DNA of 64,000 nt from positions 1 to 64,000 of the forward strand of contig NZ_BCUL01000007.1 in assembly GCF_001591265.1 (NCBI RefSeq). The letters run 5' to 3'. A model generated the notes under the pieces. The model saw only the letters and a list, made by a program, of their open reading frames with translations. It made no database searches and was not told where the DNA came from. The stretch comes from Moraxella atlantae NBRC 14588. Lineage in GTDB: Bacteria > Pseudomonadota > Gammaproteobacteria > Pseudomonadales > Moraxellaceae. The translations under genes were made by a program, and so were the position numbers. Shown here in pieces: positions 55,900 through 64,000 of this stretch. Every line of letters begins with the position of its first letter. The stretch's first letter is position 1.

Positions 55900-56622
55900 T
55901 TAGTCTTGTAGATAACCAAGCAAGCGCGTGATTTCTAAGTACATCCAAATCAGCGTTGATAGCACACCCACGCCAAGCACCCATTCATAGCTTTCATCCA
56001 CACCTGCCGCTTGCGCGCGCTCGATGTTGTCAAAATCCAACAACAGGCTAAATGAGGCGAGCACCACCACAAACAGGCTAAAGCCAATCGCTAATGCGCC
56101 ACCATCAAACAATCCAGGGATTGAGTTATGAAAGAAAATGCTTAAGAAAATTTGCAGCAAATACACCACCATCACGGCCAAAATTGCCGATACCATGATA
56201 GAGCGGAATTTTTGCGTCACTTTGACCACGCGCGCGCGATATAACGCTAGCATCACCGCACCTGTGGCAAAGGTCGATAACATGGCCGTCACAGGTAGGC
56301 TTGGGTCTAACCGTGCCGTAAACAACGAGATCGCACCGACTACCACCCCTTCTAAAATCGCAAACGGAATAGCCAAAGTTTTTGCCATGTGTGGGCGAAA
56401 ACCGATAAACACGCTTAGACCAAACGCCAACAAAATACTGCCCAATGACATCGCATTGATAAAGCCGTATGAAATACGCGCTGATACGCAGTAGCCAAAA
56501 AAGGCCAGCGCCGATATCACCGAAATCGCCAGCAAAAACGCGGTTTTGTTTGCCACACCGCGCGCCGTCAATGGCTGATTGCTGACCGTAAACTCAGCGC
56601 GAGAAATAATTGGATTTGCCAT
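55900..56622 (-). CDS. Bax inhibitor-1/YccA-family membrane protein
   Basis: A 240-residue protein with seven membrane helices. The family patterns appear as the first helices after NKTAFLLAISVISALAFFGY and a last helix region with an acidic residue in LEITRLLGYLQD. Relatives interact with FtsH (YccA) or act as pH-gated calcium leak channels. The start at 56622 (MANPIISRA) follows AGAGGA. Convergent with rpiA. Confidence 0.9.
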   Translation of the reverse strand: MANPIISRAEFTVSNQPLTARGVANKTAFLLAISVISALAFFGYCVSARISYGFINAMSLGSILLAFGLSVFIGFRPHMAKTLAIPFAILEGVVVGAISLFTARLDPSLPVTAMLSTFATGAVMLALYRARVVKVTQKFRSIMVSAILAVMVVYLLQIFLSIFFHNSIPGLFDGGALAIGFSLFVVVLASFSLLLDFDNIERAQAAGVDESYEWVLGVGVLSTLIWMYLEITRLLGYLQD

Positions 56623-56926
56623 AATCCATCCTCTAATCAAAAAAAATTAACATCCCATTACTAGGCAAAAATAAAACCGCCTAAGCTTATTAATGGTGTT
56701 ATCCTGCTGTTTTTGCAAGATTTATCTGCCAAAAATCCCTTGCGGTTATTGTGTGCTACCATAGCAAGCTAAACCCTATTTGTATAGCCGTTTGTTGTGA
56801 CAAAACGTAACGCTAGTCAATTGCATTTGGTAATAGCAAATTGAGACCAGCAAAACCGACCACCGACCAAAAAATCCGCCAAAACTGTGCTAAAATACAG
56901 GCTTTCATCAGCCAAACGCTTGCCTT
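56623..56926 (+). promoter_or_regulatory. Divergent region before nadK
   Basis: This 304-bp gap has no gene. A TAAAAT at 56891-56896 is a plausible -10 for nadK, 31 bp before its start, with a poor -35. The rest is featureless AT-rich DNA. Confidence 0.3.
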
Positions 56927-57862
56927 ATGACTACAAGCCGCATTCGCAACCCCGCCTTTCGTCGCATTGGCGTGATGGGACGCGCCAATAAAACCAGTAA
57001 TATTGAAAGTATTTATCAAATTTGTGATTTTTGCCATGCGCAAGGTTTGCAAGTGTGGGTGGATTGCACCACCGCGCGTCTGCCTGCGCTATCGGTCGAA
57101 CGGCTAGGCGATGTGACCTTGATTGAGCGCAGCGTGCTGGGCGGTGCGTGTGATTTGGTGATTGTGGTTGGTGGTGATGGCTCAATGCTACACGCCGCGC
57201 AGGTTTTGGCAAAATACCCTGTGCCTGTGGTTGGCGTGAACCGTGGGCGGTTGGGCTTTTTGACTGACATCAACCCCGAACAACTGCACCAACAGCTGCA
57301 CGATATCCTAAACGGCGCGTATCAGCTAGACCATCGGTTTTTGCTCAAAATGGAGATTCGCCAAGGCGCGCATGTGATTTATGAAGATATGGCGCTAAAC
57401 GACATCGTGCTGCATGCAGGCAAATCGGTGCACATGTTGGATTTTAACCTAACCATTGATGGACAAGCCGTGTCGCGTCAGCACAGTGACGGCTTGATTG
57501 CCGCCACACCAACAGGTTCTACCGCTTATGCCTTATCAGGCGGTGGTCCGATTGTGCACCCCAAGCTTGACGCGGTCTGCTTGGTGCCGATGTACCCACA
57601 CACCCTGTCTAGCCGTCCGATTGTGGTCAGTGGCAATAGCGAAATTAAAATTCGTATCAACAAAGACAACCGCACCCAACCGATGGTCAGTGCCGATGGC
57701 AAGCCGTCTGTACCGCTTAACCAAAACCAACGCCTAGTGATTGGCAAACATCCCAATCGTTTGACGCTGCTGCATCCGCTGGATGTGGATTTTTTTGCTG
57801 CTTGCCGCACCAAATTAAACTGGAACAATTACAGCGAAGAATTTGCTATGGGCAATGAATAA
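56927..57862 (+). CDS. nadK: NAD kinase
   Basis: Phosphorylates NAD to NADP. The 311-residue protein has the GGDGSMLHAAQ motif, GVNRGRLGFLTDI, NDIVLHAG and the TPTGSTAYALSGGGPIVHP signature. It has about 15 more residues than E. coli NadK, at the N-terminus. Confidence 0.96.
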   Translation: MTTSRIRNPAFRRIGVMGRANKTSNIESIYQICDFCHAQGLQVWVDCTTARLPALSVERLGDVTLIERSVLGGACDLVIVVGGDGSMLHAAQVLAKYPVPVVGVNRGRLGFLTDINPEQLHQQLHDILNGAYQLDHRFLLKMEIRQGAHVIYEDMALNDIVLHAGKSVHMLDFNLTIDGQAVSRQHSDGLIAATPTGSTAYALSGGGPIVHPKLDAVCLVPMYPHTLSSRPIVVSGNSEIKIRINKDNRTQPMVSADGKPSVPLNQNQRLVIGKHPNRLTLLHPLDVDFFAACRTKLNWNNYSEEFAMGNE

Positions 57863-57963
57863 CGATCAGTAGTTCGGTGTGACGGTCGTGACAGTGAGAT
57901 GATAAACCAAGATCAAGCCGCATGGTAGTGCAAAACTGGTCGTAAATGACAATGGTTCTTGCA

Positions 57964-57999
57964 AAAAAAAGCATTATTGCAGACCAATAACGCTTTTTT
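57964..57999. terminator. Terminator between nadK and the transglycosylase gene
   Basis: AAAAAGC.TTATTG and CAATAA.GCTTTTTT pair around a short loop, usable from both sides of the convergent pair. Confidence 0.75.
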
Positions 58000-58021
58000 A
58001 GTGGTCAAACAGATTGGTTGA

Positions 58022-59365
58022 TTAAAATCCAATCAACGGCGCGGCAGAACGTTGGCTAATAAAGCCATCAGGAATTTGTCCACGCGACGCTTGCCAGCGC
58101 GCAAACGCCATACGCGTGTTATTGCCTGCGATGCCATCGGTACCTTGCGTGTCAAAGCCTTGCGCTGTCAAACGCTCTTGTAACTGGCGCACTTGATAAT
58201 TTGCCAATGGTTGTTCGTAGCGCGGCCAATCTTGCTGCAAGGTCGGCTGCCCGATAATGGCTTTTGCCAGTAGACTAACCGCCAGCGCGTAGTTGGATGA
58301 ATTATTATAGACTTTAATCACATTAAAGTTGTTGGTTATCAGCAAAGCAGGTCCTTCTTTGCCTGCAGGTAACCACAATTCGGCTTGCGCTGAGCGGTTG
58401 CTTGGATAGCCCATAAACTGCACGCCAAGCGCTTGCCACTCACCCAGCGATTTTTTGCTACCTAGGTTGCGATAATCAAAACCTGCAGGTAGGCGCACCT
58501 CGTATACCGCATCGACACCGCGTTGCCAACCTGAGCGGCTTAGATAGCTTGCGGTTGAGGACAGCGCGTCTGCCATATTCCATGGGTTTTTGTGCCCATC
58601 GCCATCGCCATCGACGCCTTCAACAAGCCACGTTTGTGGAATAAATTGGGTGTGTCCCATGCCGCCTGCCCACGAGCCTTTTAGCTGCGACCAATCGACA
58701 TCACCGCGCTGCACCAGCTGTAGCATTGCCAAAAGCTGCTCTTCGGCAAATGCCTTGCGCCGTCCGTCATACGCCAACGTTGCAAGACTGCTTGGTAGGC
58801 TGCTATTGCCCGTGCCCTTGCCATACGATGACTCCATGCCCCAAATTGCAGTAACAATAGACGCAGGCACACCGTATTGGTTTTCGATACGACTCAATAG
58901 ACTTTGTTGATTGGCGTAATTGCTGCGTCCTGCGCTCACACGCCCACTCGATAGCGCGCTATCAACGTAGTCCCACGGCATTTTGACAAATTCAGCTTGG
59001 CTGCGGTCAAGCGTGATCGCTTGCTCATTGTAATCTGCCCTTGCCAACAAACGCTCAATATCTTGCCGATTGTAGCCTTGCTGGCTGGCACGCTGAGCAA
59101 AGCTTATTTTCCACTCGCTAAAGCTACCATAGCGCGGCATCACAGGCGCAGGTGCTGGGGTTGGTACGGGTGTAGGGCGCGGCTGCACCACCACAACGGG
59201 CGGTTTTGGTACGATGACCACTGGCGGCTGCGTCGGCATTGGCTGTGGGGCAGGGTACGTCGGCGCTTTGGGCGTGCTGCATGAGGCGGCAAGCAAAGCA
59301 AACGCGCTATAGCCTGTTAGATGCAAAACCAGTTTGGTGGGCGAAAATCGGCGAAAATTCAACAT
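58022..59365 (-). CDS. Lytic murein transglycosylase (MltB/SltB family) lipoprotein
   Basis: Cleaves peptidoglycan glycan strands with anhydromuramoyl formation. The 447-residue protein has a lipoprotein signal (LLAASC) and a Pro/Val-rich spacer (about 30-80). The catalytic domain holds the Glu in IWGMESSYGKGTG, plus SWAGGMGHTQFIP and EGVDGDGDGHKNPWNMADA. A C-terminal peptidoglycan-binding domain (YQVRQLQERLTAQGFDTQGTDGIAGNNTRMAF) completes it. The ATG at 59365 (MLNFRRFSP) is the likely start. Confidence 0.93.
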   Translation of the reverse strand: MLNFRRFSPTKLVLHLTGYSAFALLAASCSTPKAPTYPAPQPMPTQPPVVIVPKPPVVVVQPRPTPVPTPAPAPVMPRYGSFSEWKISFAQRASQQGYNRQDIERLLARADYNEQAITLDRSQAEFVKMPWDYVDSALSSGRVSAGRSNYANQQSLLSRIENQYGVPASIVTAIWGMESSYGKGTGNSSLPSSLATLAYDGRRKAFAEEQLLAMLQLVQRGDVDWSQLKGSWAGGMGHTQFIPQTWLVEGVDGDGDGHKNPWNMADALSSTASYLSRSGWQRGVDAVYEVRLPAGFDYRNLGSKKSLGEWQALGVQFMGYPSNRSAQAELWLPAGKEGPALLITNNFNVIKVYNNSSNYALAVSLLAKAIIGQPTLQQDWPRYEQPLANYQVRQLQERLTAQGFDTQGTDGIAGNNTRMAFARWQASRGQIPDGFISQRSAAPLIGF

Positions 59366-59536
59366 AACACAAGTACCACAGAGCAAAAATTGACAAAATG
59401 AGGTGGGGCAAAATTGCCATCACGCGCCAAAAATATAACAGCAACGTCATGCAATGTCATGTGACAAAACGTAAAACTTGCCACAAGCAGCGGATTTTGC
59501 CATGGGTTTTTAGAATAGGTAAAAATAATTGACAAC

Positions 59537-59565
59537 AAAAAAGCCCTGCTAAAAAACAGGGCTTT
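59537..59565 (-). terminator. Terminator of the tRNA gene
   Basis: On the minus strand AAAGCCCTG pairs with CAGGGCTTT across an 8-nt loop, followed by T residues. Confidence 0.85.
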
Positions 59566-59613
59566 AGTCACCATCTTTTTTATTTTATCAAATTTTATAA
59601 AAAAGAAAAAATA

Positions 59614-59690
59614 TGGTGGCGATGCCGAGACTTGAACTCGGGACCTTACGATTATGAGTCGTACGCTCTAACCAGCTGAGCTACATCGCC
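59614..59690 (-). tRNA. tRNA-CAU (elongator Met, or Ile2)
   Basis: A 77-nt cloverleaf: acceptor GGCGATG/CATCGCC with encoded CCA, D-arm AGCTCAGCTGGTTAGAGC, anticodon arm TACGA-CTCATAA-TCGTA, T-arm CCGAG-TTCAAGT-CTCGG. The CAT anticodon and standard acceptor 1-72 G-C pair exclude initiator tRNA. Elongator Met is the default reading, but lysidine-modified tRNA-Ile2 has the same anticodon and its anticodon stem also ends in CGA/TCG. Confidence 0.92.
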
Positions 59691-60084
59691 TTACCAGTCC
59701 GTGCTGGTTGAGGCGCATATTATGCGGATTTGTCGGGCGCACGTCAAGCGGTTTGCGAAATTTTTTATGATTTTTTTGCCACTTTTTTTTGTCATTGGGC
59801 GATGGTTGGGCAAAATCAAGCATGGCGAGTCTACCAGTTGGGTCATACATTTGGTCTAAATGACATAGGTTTGTCATCTAAAGTGTGGCACAATAGATTG
59901 CTATACGCGCCTGTTTTTGTCTATGTGTTGATTTTTTAAATGTGTTGATCAGGCGTGTTTGGTCACTGTGGTGACCGTCTTACCTAATCTTACCTAGTTA
60001 TTTTTCATTGTTTTAGCCAAATTCGCCTGTGTCTGGCATGCGTTTGACTGCGCTGTGCCTTGATGTTGCGTGCAAGGAATGTGT
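59691..60084. other. Intergenic region between the tRNA and gltB-like gene
   Basis: A 394-bp gap with the tRNA promoter at its left end. The middle is rich in T runs (59759-59791). Open frames there are short and lack family similarity. No promoter for the right-hand gene is clear. Confidence 0.4.
59719..59747 (-). promoter_or_regulatory. Promoter of the tRNA gene
   Basis: On the minus strand TTGACG (59747-59742) and CATAAT (59724-59719) are separated by 17 bp, about 29 bp before the mature tRNA. Confidence 0.8.
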
Positions 60085-61926
60085 ATGACTGACCAACGTG
60101 TGGACGTATTAGCCGAGCCTAAGCACAAAGAACCGTATTTGCAAGGTTTGTTGCTGCGCTATAGCGTGTTTGCGCTGGCGTTTGTGGTATTGTTGCTGGG
60201 GTTGGTGCTGCTCAAATGGTGGCTGATTGGGCTTGGGTTGGTTGGCATTGCGTTGGGGATTTATGATATTGTGCAGGATAAACACGCGATTTTGCGCAAT
60301 TATCCGCTGTCGGGGCACGTGCGCTATGTATTGGAGAATTTTCGCCCCGAGATTCGCCAATATCTGCTTGAGGATGACCAAGTACAAGTGCCGTTTTCGC
60401 GTCAGCAGCGCGCACTGGCGTATCAACGCGCCAAAAATGTCAGTGATACCAATGCGTTTGGTACGCTTGAAGATGTGTATCAGTCGGGCAAAGAATGGTT
60501 TTTGCAGTCTACGCTTAGCCATCCGCTCAAAGAAACCAATTTTCGTATTCGGGTTGGCGGTGCGCGCTGTTTACAACCGTATGATATTTCCGTGTTTAAT
60601 ATTTCTGCCATGAGTTTTGGCAGTCTATCGGCGGCAGCGATTGAGGCACTCAACCAAGGCGCGAAGTTGGGCGGCTTTGCCCATGACACAGGGGAGGGCG
60701 CGATTAGCCCGTATCATAAAAAACACGGTGGCGATCTGATTTGGGAGCTTGGCACAGGTTATTTTGGCTGTCGTAACCATGACGGTACGTTTAGCGCGCA
60801 AAAATTTGCCGAACGCTCACGGCTTGAGCAGGTCAAGATGATTGAAATCAAGCTGTCGCAAGGCGCAAAACCCGGTAAAGGCGGCGTGTTACCCAAAGAA
60901 AAAATTACCGCAGAAATCGCCGAAACGCGTGACATTTCAATGGATAAAGATTGTATCTCACCTGCTAGCCATTCAGCGTTTGAAACGCCGCGCGAGTTGG
61001 TGCGCTTTTGGCAACAGCTGCGTGAGCTGTCGGGCGGTAAGCCTGTTGGTTTTAAGCTGTGCGTGGGGCAGCCGTGGCAGTTTATGGGCATTGTCAAGGC
61101 AATGCTAGAAGAGGACAATTATCCTGATTTTATCGTCATTGATGGCGCAGAAGGCGGTACGGGGGCTGCGCCTGTTGAGTTTATGGACAACGTCGGTATG
61201 CCGCTGGTGGATGGGTTTTTGTTGGTGCACAATACGCTGGTGGGCGCAGGCATTCGCGATAAGATCAAAATCGGTGTGAGCGGTAAGCTGATATCAGCGT
61301 TTGATATCGCGCGTATGCTTGCTATTGGCGCGGACTGGTGTAATTCGGCGCGTGGGTTTATGTTTGCCGTTGGCTGTATTCAATCACGCAGCTGTCACAC
61401 CAACAAATGCCCAACGGGTGTGGCGACACAAGACCCGTATCGTCAGCGCGCGCTTGATGTGCCCGATAAAGCCCAACGCGTGTACAATTTTCACAAAAAT
61501 ACCTTAAAAGCGATGGCAGCCATCGTTGGTGCGGTGGGGCTTGATCATCCCAAAGATTTGCGCCCGTATCATATCGCACGGCGCATGGACGATGGCAGCA
61601 TCAAGCTGCTATCTAAGTTTTATTATTTCACCGAAAAAGGCGTGTTGTTGGATTTATCAGCGCGTGCAGAGATTTTTAACCAAATGTGGGTCATGGCAAA
61701 TCCAGATAGCTTTTTGGCAGATAACGAAGCCTTGATTGCCTATAATAACGACGCACGCATCAAGCCCCCTGTGCCCAATCGTCAGCGTACGCCGACCAAA
61801 CGTGAAGAGCTTGAGCCTGACGATTTGGGCAATAATGGCGTAGGGCGCGACCCAAGTCCTGACCGTATCGATAGCGTCGATCTCAGCGCGACGCATTACT
61901 ACACTTATGAAGACGATCCGCACTAA
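60085..61926 (+). CDS. FMN-binding glutamate synthase-family membrane protein
   Basis: A 613-residue protein with two N-terminal membrane helices (about 24-65, FALAFVVLLLGLVLLKW...) and a GltB central/FMN barrel domain. The latter shows FNISAMSFGSLSAAAIEALNQGAKLGGFAHDTGEGAISPYH, KPGKGGVLPKEK, DGAEGGTGAAP and a Cys cluster QSRSCHTNKCPTGVATQDP for an FeS centre. It lacks the glutaminase domain, so it is not a standard glutamate synthase; its substrate is unknown. The start at 60085 (MTDQRVDV) follows AAGGAA. Confidence 0.92.
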   Translation: MTDQRVDVLAEPKHKEPYLQGLLLRYSVFALAFVVLLLGLVLLKWWLIGLGLVGIALGIYDIVQDKHAILRNYPLSGHVRYVLENFRPEIRQYLLEDDQVQVPFSRQQRALAYQRAKNVSDTNAFGTLEDVYQSGKEWFLQSTLSHPLKETNFRIRVGGARCLQPYDISVFNISAMSFGSLSAAAIEALNQGAKLGGFAHDTGEGAISPYHKKHGGDLIWELGTGYFGCRNHDGTFSAQKFAERSRLEQVKMIEIKLSQGAKPGKGGVLPKEKITAEIAETRDISMDKDCISPASHSAFETPRELVRFWQQLRELSGGKPVGFKLCVGQPWQFMGIVKAMLEEDNYPDFIVIDGAEGGTGAAPVEFMDNVGMPLVDGFLLVHNTLVGAGIRDKIKIGVSGKLISAFDIARMLAIGADWCNSARGFMFAVGCIQSRSCHTNKCPTGVATQDPYRQRALDVPDKAQRVYNFHKNTLKAMAAIVGAVGLDHPKDLRPYHIARRMDDGSIKLLSKFYYFTEKGVLLDLSARAEIFNQMWVMANPDSFLADNEALIAYNNDARIKPPVPNRQRTPTKREELEPDDLGNNGVGRDPSPDRIDSVDLSATHYYTYEDDPH

Positions 61927-61959
61927 AGCGTTGGTGAGAAAAGCTGAGTGGTTACCGTG

Positions 61960-63627
61960 CTAGCCGTCAGCCATCGGGCAGCTGATACGAAAGCAGGTGG
62001 GGGCATGATAGGCAATATAATCAAGCGAGGCTCGGTTGGCTTGGCAAAATGCCTGTGACAAATACAGCCCAAGCCCCGTGCCTTGATTGTCGGTGGTAAA
62101 AAACGGGTCAAACAAATACGGCAGATTGGCAGTAGATACCCCTGCACCTGTATCAAGCACATCAATGTGCACGTATTGCCCTGCGTCATACACCCTAAGG
62201 CGCACGCACGCCGTGCCCGTATGCCGCTGACTAAAGCGCAGCCCGTTATTGATTAAATTGACCAACACTTGCTCAAGCTGTTGGGGGTCAAACCAAAACG
62301 CTACTTGGGTACGGCAATCAAGTGCCACATTTTGGTCAGCATAATGCTGATGGATAAATGCGCGTAGCCATGTGCAGGCAGTCAATAACGCTTGCTGAGG
62401 TGGCTGCTGACGCGATAGGCGCAAGACATCCTCAACGATGTGATTAACGCGTATCGTTTGCTGATACACCATGTCAAGCAGCATGTGTTGCTCATCATTC
62501 AAACTATTGACCGAGCCGTTATGACTCTGGCTATCTTCAAGCAGCAGTTGGCTAGCTTGACTGATTGCCGCCAATGGATTGCGGATTTCATGGGCAATAC
62601 TGGCTCCCAATTGCCCCAATGAGGCAAGCTTAAGCTGTTGGGCGCGGCTTTGCTCACGGCGCAGATCCTCAAGCAGCACCAACGCGTATTGGTCATCAAG
62701 CTGATGATCAAGTTGGGTCACGCGCACACGATAATCTAAACTTTGGTTACTGTGGCTATTGCTTGGTGTCGATGGCGCGGTATTATCGGGTGCGGTCAGC
62801 GTCACCACCGAGGTATGTTCGGGTGCGGTAATGACAGGCGCGAGCGCATACGCCAGTACAGGTGACAACGTAGCAAGCTGATAGGTTGCCAGCGGCTGGT
62901 TTAGGTTAAGCTGACGGCTGGCGACGTCATTGGCTAACACAATATCTAAATCATGCGATACCACCAACATGCCTTGGTCAATGATTTGGACGATTTTTTG
63001 GTTAATGGCGTTTAGCGCATTGACTTCAGCGGTCTGGCGTGCGGATAAATGCTCAATTTGTTTGAGACGCTTGGCAAGACTGTGGCTAAAATATGCCACC
63101 ACCAAAAAACTTACCGCCACCAACGCCGCATTGTTGAACGTTTCGACAGAGGCATCTTTAAGCAGCGGATAATACTGCTGATAAATCACCAATGCCAACG
63201 CAAAAATCGTCAGCAAAATCGCTTGATTGGTGCGTACCAACATAAACGCCGCCGCCACCAGCACCAACAGCAACAAGATCACTTGCAAATCTGTACCGCC
63301 ATTGATATACAGCATAACCGTCAGTGCAAGGCTATCGATGATCAACGCCGCCATCATGGCATCGTTGTGACGCTTGTAGCGATAACCCACCAAAAATGCC
63401 ACACCAAACACCAAATAACCCACCGATGGCAATGCCGCCAACATCAACGCATAGCTTAAGTCCTCAAACGGTGAACCACTCTGCCAATTTAGCGATATCA
63501 AAAAATTCACCGAAAACAACGCACCAATTAAGCAGCGATATACGTTATAAATCAAGCTTAGACGTTTGGCTTGGTCGGTGCGCCGCTCGACGGTAAGCTG
63601 TGAGGAAAATGACGGGTTGGTGATCAT
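61960..63627 (-). CDS. PilS/NtrB-type sensor histidine kinase
   Basis: A 555-residue kinase with about six N-terminal membrane helices (residues 28-185), a PAS-like region (about 215-320) and HisKA with the phospho-acceptor in ASLGQLGASIAHEIRNPLAAI (His near 350). The ATPase domain has the N box LVNLINNGLRFS, G1 VLDTGAGVS and G2 GTGLGLYLSQAF. The topology and H-box resemble PilS, which controls type IV pili through PilR. No pilR follows. Instead the gene sits 10 bp behind a GacA-like regulator, so the two are probably co-transcribed. Confidence 0.9.
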   Translation of the reverse strand: MITNPSFSSQLTVERRTDQAKRLSLIYNVYRCLIGALFSVNFLISLNWQSGSPFEDLSYALMLAALPSVGYLVFGVAFLVGYRYKRHNDAMMAALIIDSLALTVMLYINGGTDLQVILLLLVLVAAAFMLVRTNQAILLTIFALALVIYQQYYPLLKDASVETFNNAALVAVSFLVVAYFSHSLAKRLKQIEHLSARQTAEVNALNAINQKIVQIIDQGMLVVSHDLDIVLANDVASRQLNLNQPLATYQLATLSPVLAYALAPVITAPEHTSVVTLTAPDNTAPSTPSNSHSNQSLDYRVRVTQLDHQLDDQYALVLLEDLRREQSRAQQLKLASLGQLGASIAHEIRNPLAAISQASQLLLEDSQSHNGSVNSLNDEQHMLLDMVYQQTIRVNHIVEDVLRLSRQQPPQQALLTACTWLRAFIHQHYADQNVALDCRTQVAFWFDPQQLEQVLVNLINNGLRFSQRHTGTACVRLRVYDAGQYVHIDVLDTGAGVSTANLPYLFDPFFTTDNQGTGLGLYLSQAFCQANRASLDYIAYHAPTCFRISCPMADG

Positions 63628-63637
63628 GGTGACAGGC

Positions 63638-64000
63638 TTACGGCTGGATCAGCCCGTGGCGCATGGCAAGGTGGGTGAGCTTAACATCGCTATCGATGTT
63701 AAGTTTTTCAAAAATCCGATAGCGGTAGGTGTTGATGGTTTTGATGCTGACAAATAACTGGTCGGCAATCTGCTGCGGACTTTGGCAATTCACCACCATC
63801 ATGGCAACTTGCATCTCGCGTTCGCTTAACAAATCAAACGGTGAGCCTACATTATCCGCTAGCAAAATATCTGCCAATTGTTCGGCAACATCCGCGCTAA
63901 AATACCGCCCACCTTGGGCAACTTTTTTAATAGCCTTAATCATCTCATCAAGCGGTGTACCTTTGGTAATATAGCCACTCACACCTGCTTTAATCAGCAT
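63638..64000 (-). CDS. gacA: GacA/UvrY-type response regulator, C-terminal part
   Basis: Only the last 120 codons are in the window; the N-terminal receiver, with the phospho-Asp, lies beyond position 64000. Visible are the receiver's conserved Lys in SGYITKGTPLDEMI and a LuxR-type helix-turn-helix. The string PFDLLSEREMQVAMMVVNCQ is followed by SIKTINTYRYRIFEKLNI and LTHLAMRHGLI. The TYRYRIFEKL and THLA-RHGL phrases are typical of GacA. GacA activates transcription of rsm small RNAs. The gene directly precedes a PilS-like kinase gene on the same strand. Confidence 0.9.
   Translation of the reverse strand: MLIKAGVSGYITKGTPLDEMIKAIKKVAQGGRYFSADVAEQLADILLADNVGSPFDLLSEREMQVAMMVVNCQSPQQIADQLFVSIKTINTYRYRIFEKLNIDSDVKLTHLAMRHGLIQP

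Noticed and set aside
1-64000. CRISPR array, prophage or integron
   Set aside because: No regularly spaced direct repeats, phage structural genes or integrase were found; repeats present are short and local.

Overview
The window looks like a chromosomal stretch of a Moraxellaceae gammaproteobacterium (Moraxella/Psychrobacter/Acinetobacter group, perhaps close to Moraxella osloensis). This rests on the fused nuoCD in a 13-gene nuo operon, the asd-fimV order, a tmRNA tag reading ANDETYALAA, the GacA-like regulator at the right edge and moderate G+C. No database search was possible, so the genus is an inference.

Layout. 1-1273 is a decayed IS200/IS605-family tnpB element abutting a tripartite RND efflux operon (mfp-rnd-omf, minus strand, 1270-7703). 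Next come an alpha/beta hydrolase and ispB (minus), then rplU-rpmA and lolA (plus). A tnpB-less relative of the element (12535-12875) precedes the complex I operon nuoABCDEFGHIJKLMN (13236-29402). After it follow fpr, an unknown gene, a TonB-like gene, a HAD phosphatase, prfB with its programmed frameshift and a gamma-carbonic anhydrase. On the minus strand lies asd followed by a fimV that is split into two genes. Divergent from asd is a candidate GacA-controlled Rsm/Csr-type small RNA (about 40671-40810), with an intact tnpB element inserted in its terminator T-tract. Then come rpe, two small membrane proteins, a second tnpB-less element (43692-44028), pal, a phosphopantetheinyl transferase, a cold-shock gene, rhlB, an RlpA-like gene and ssrA (tmRNA). 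The right part carries housekeeping genes: yebC, a K+ channel, an ABC1 kinase, ilvA, rpiA, a BI-1 protein, nadK, a lytic transglycosylase, a CAU tRNA and a GltB-like protein. The last two genes are a PilS-like kinase and the C-terminal part of a GacA-like response regulator, which runs off the edge.

How the parts connect. The GacA-like regulator at the right edge and the Rsm-type RNA at 40.7 kb could be two parts of one Gac/Rsm cascade: the RNA has a near-perfect GacA box about 65 bp upstream of its predicted start and GGA motifs in hairpin loops. Four related IS605-type elements share a TTTAT left flank and an identical right end. Two of them have no tnpB but carry a common 250-nt segment with several long hairpins, some preserved through G-U substitutions, and could be trans-acting guide RNA (omega-RNA) sources for the single intact TnpB. 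Most other genes are conserved core functions.
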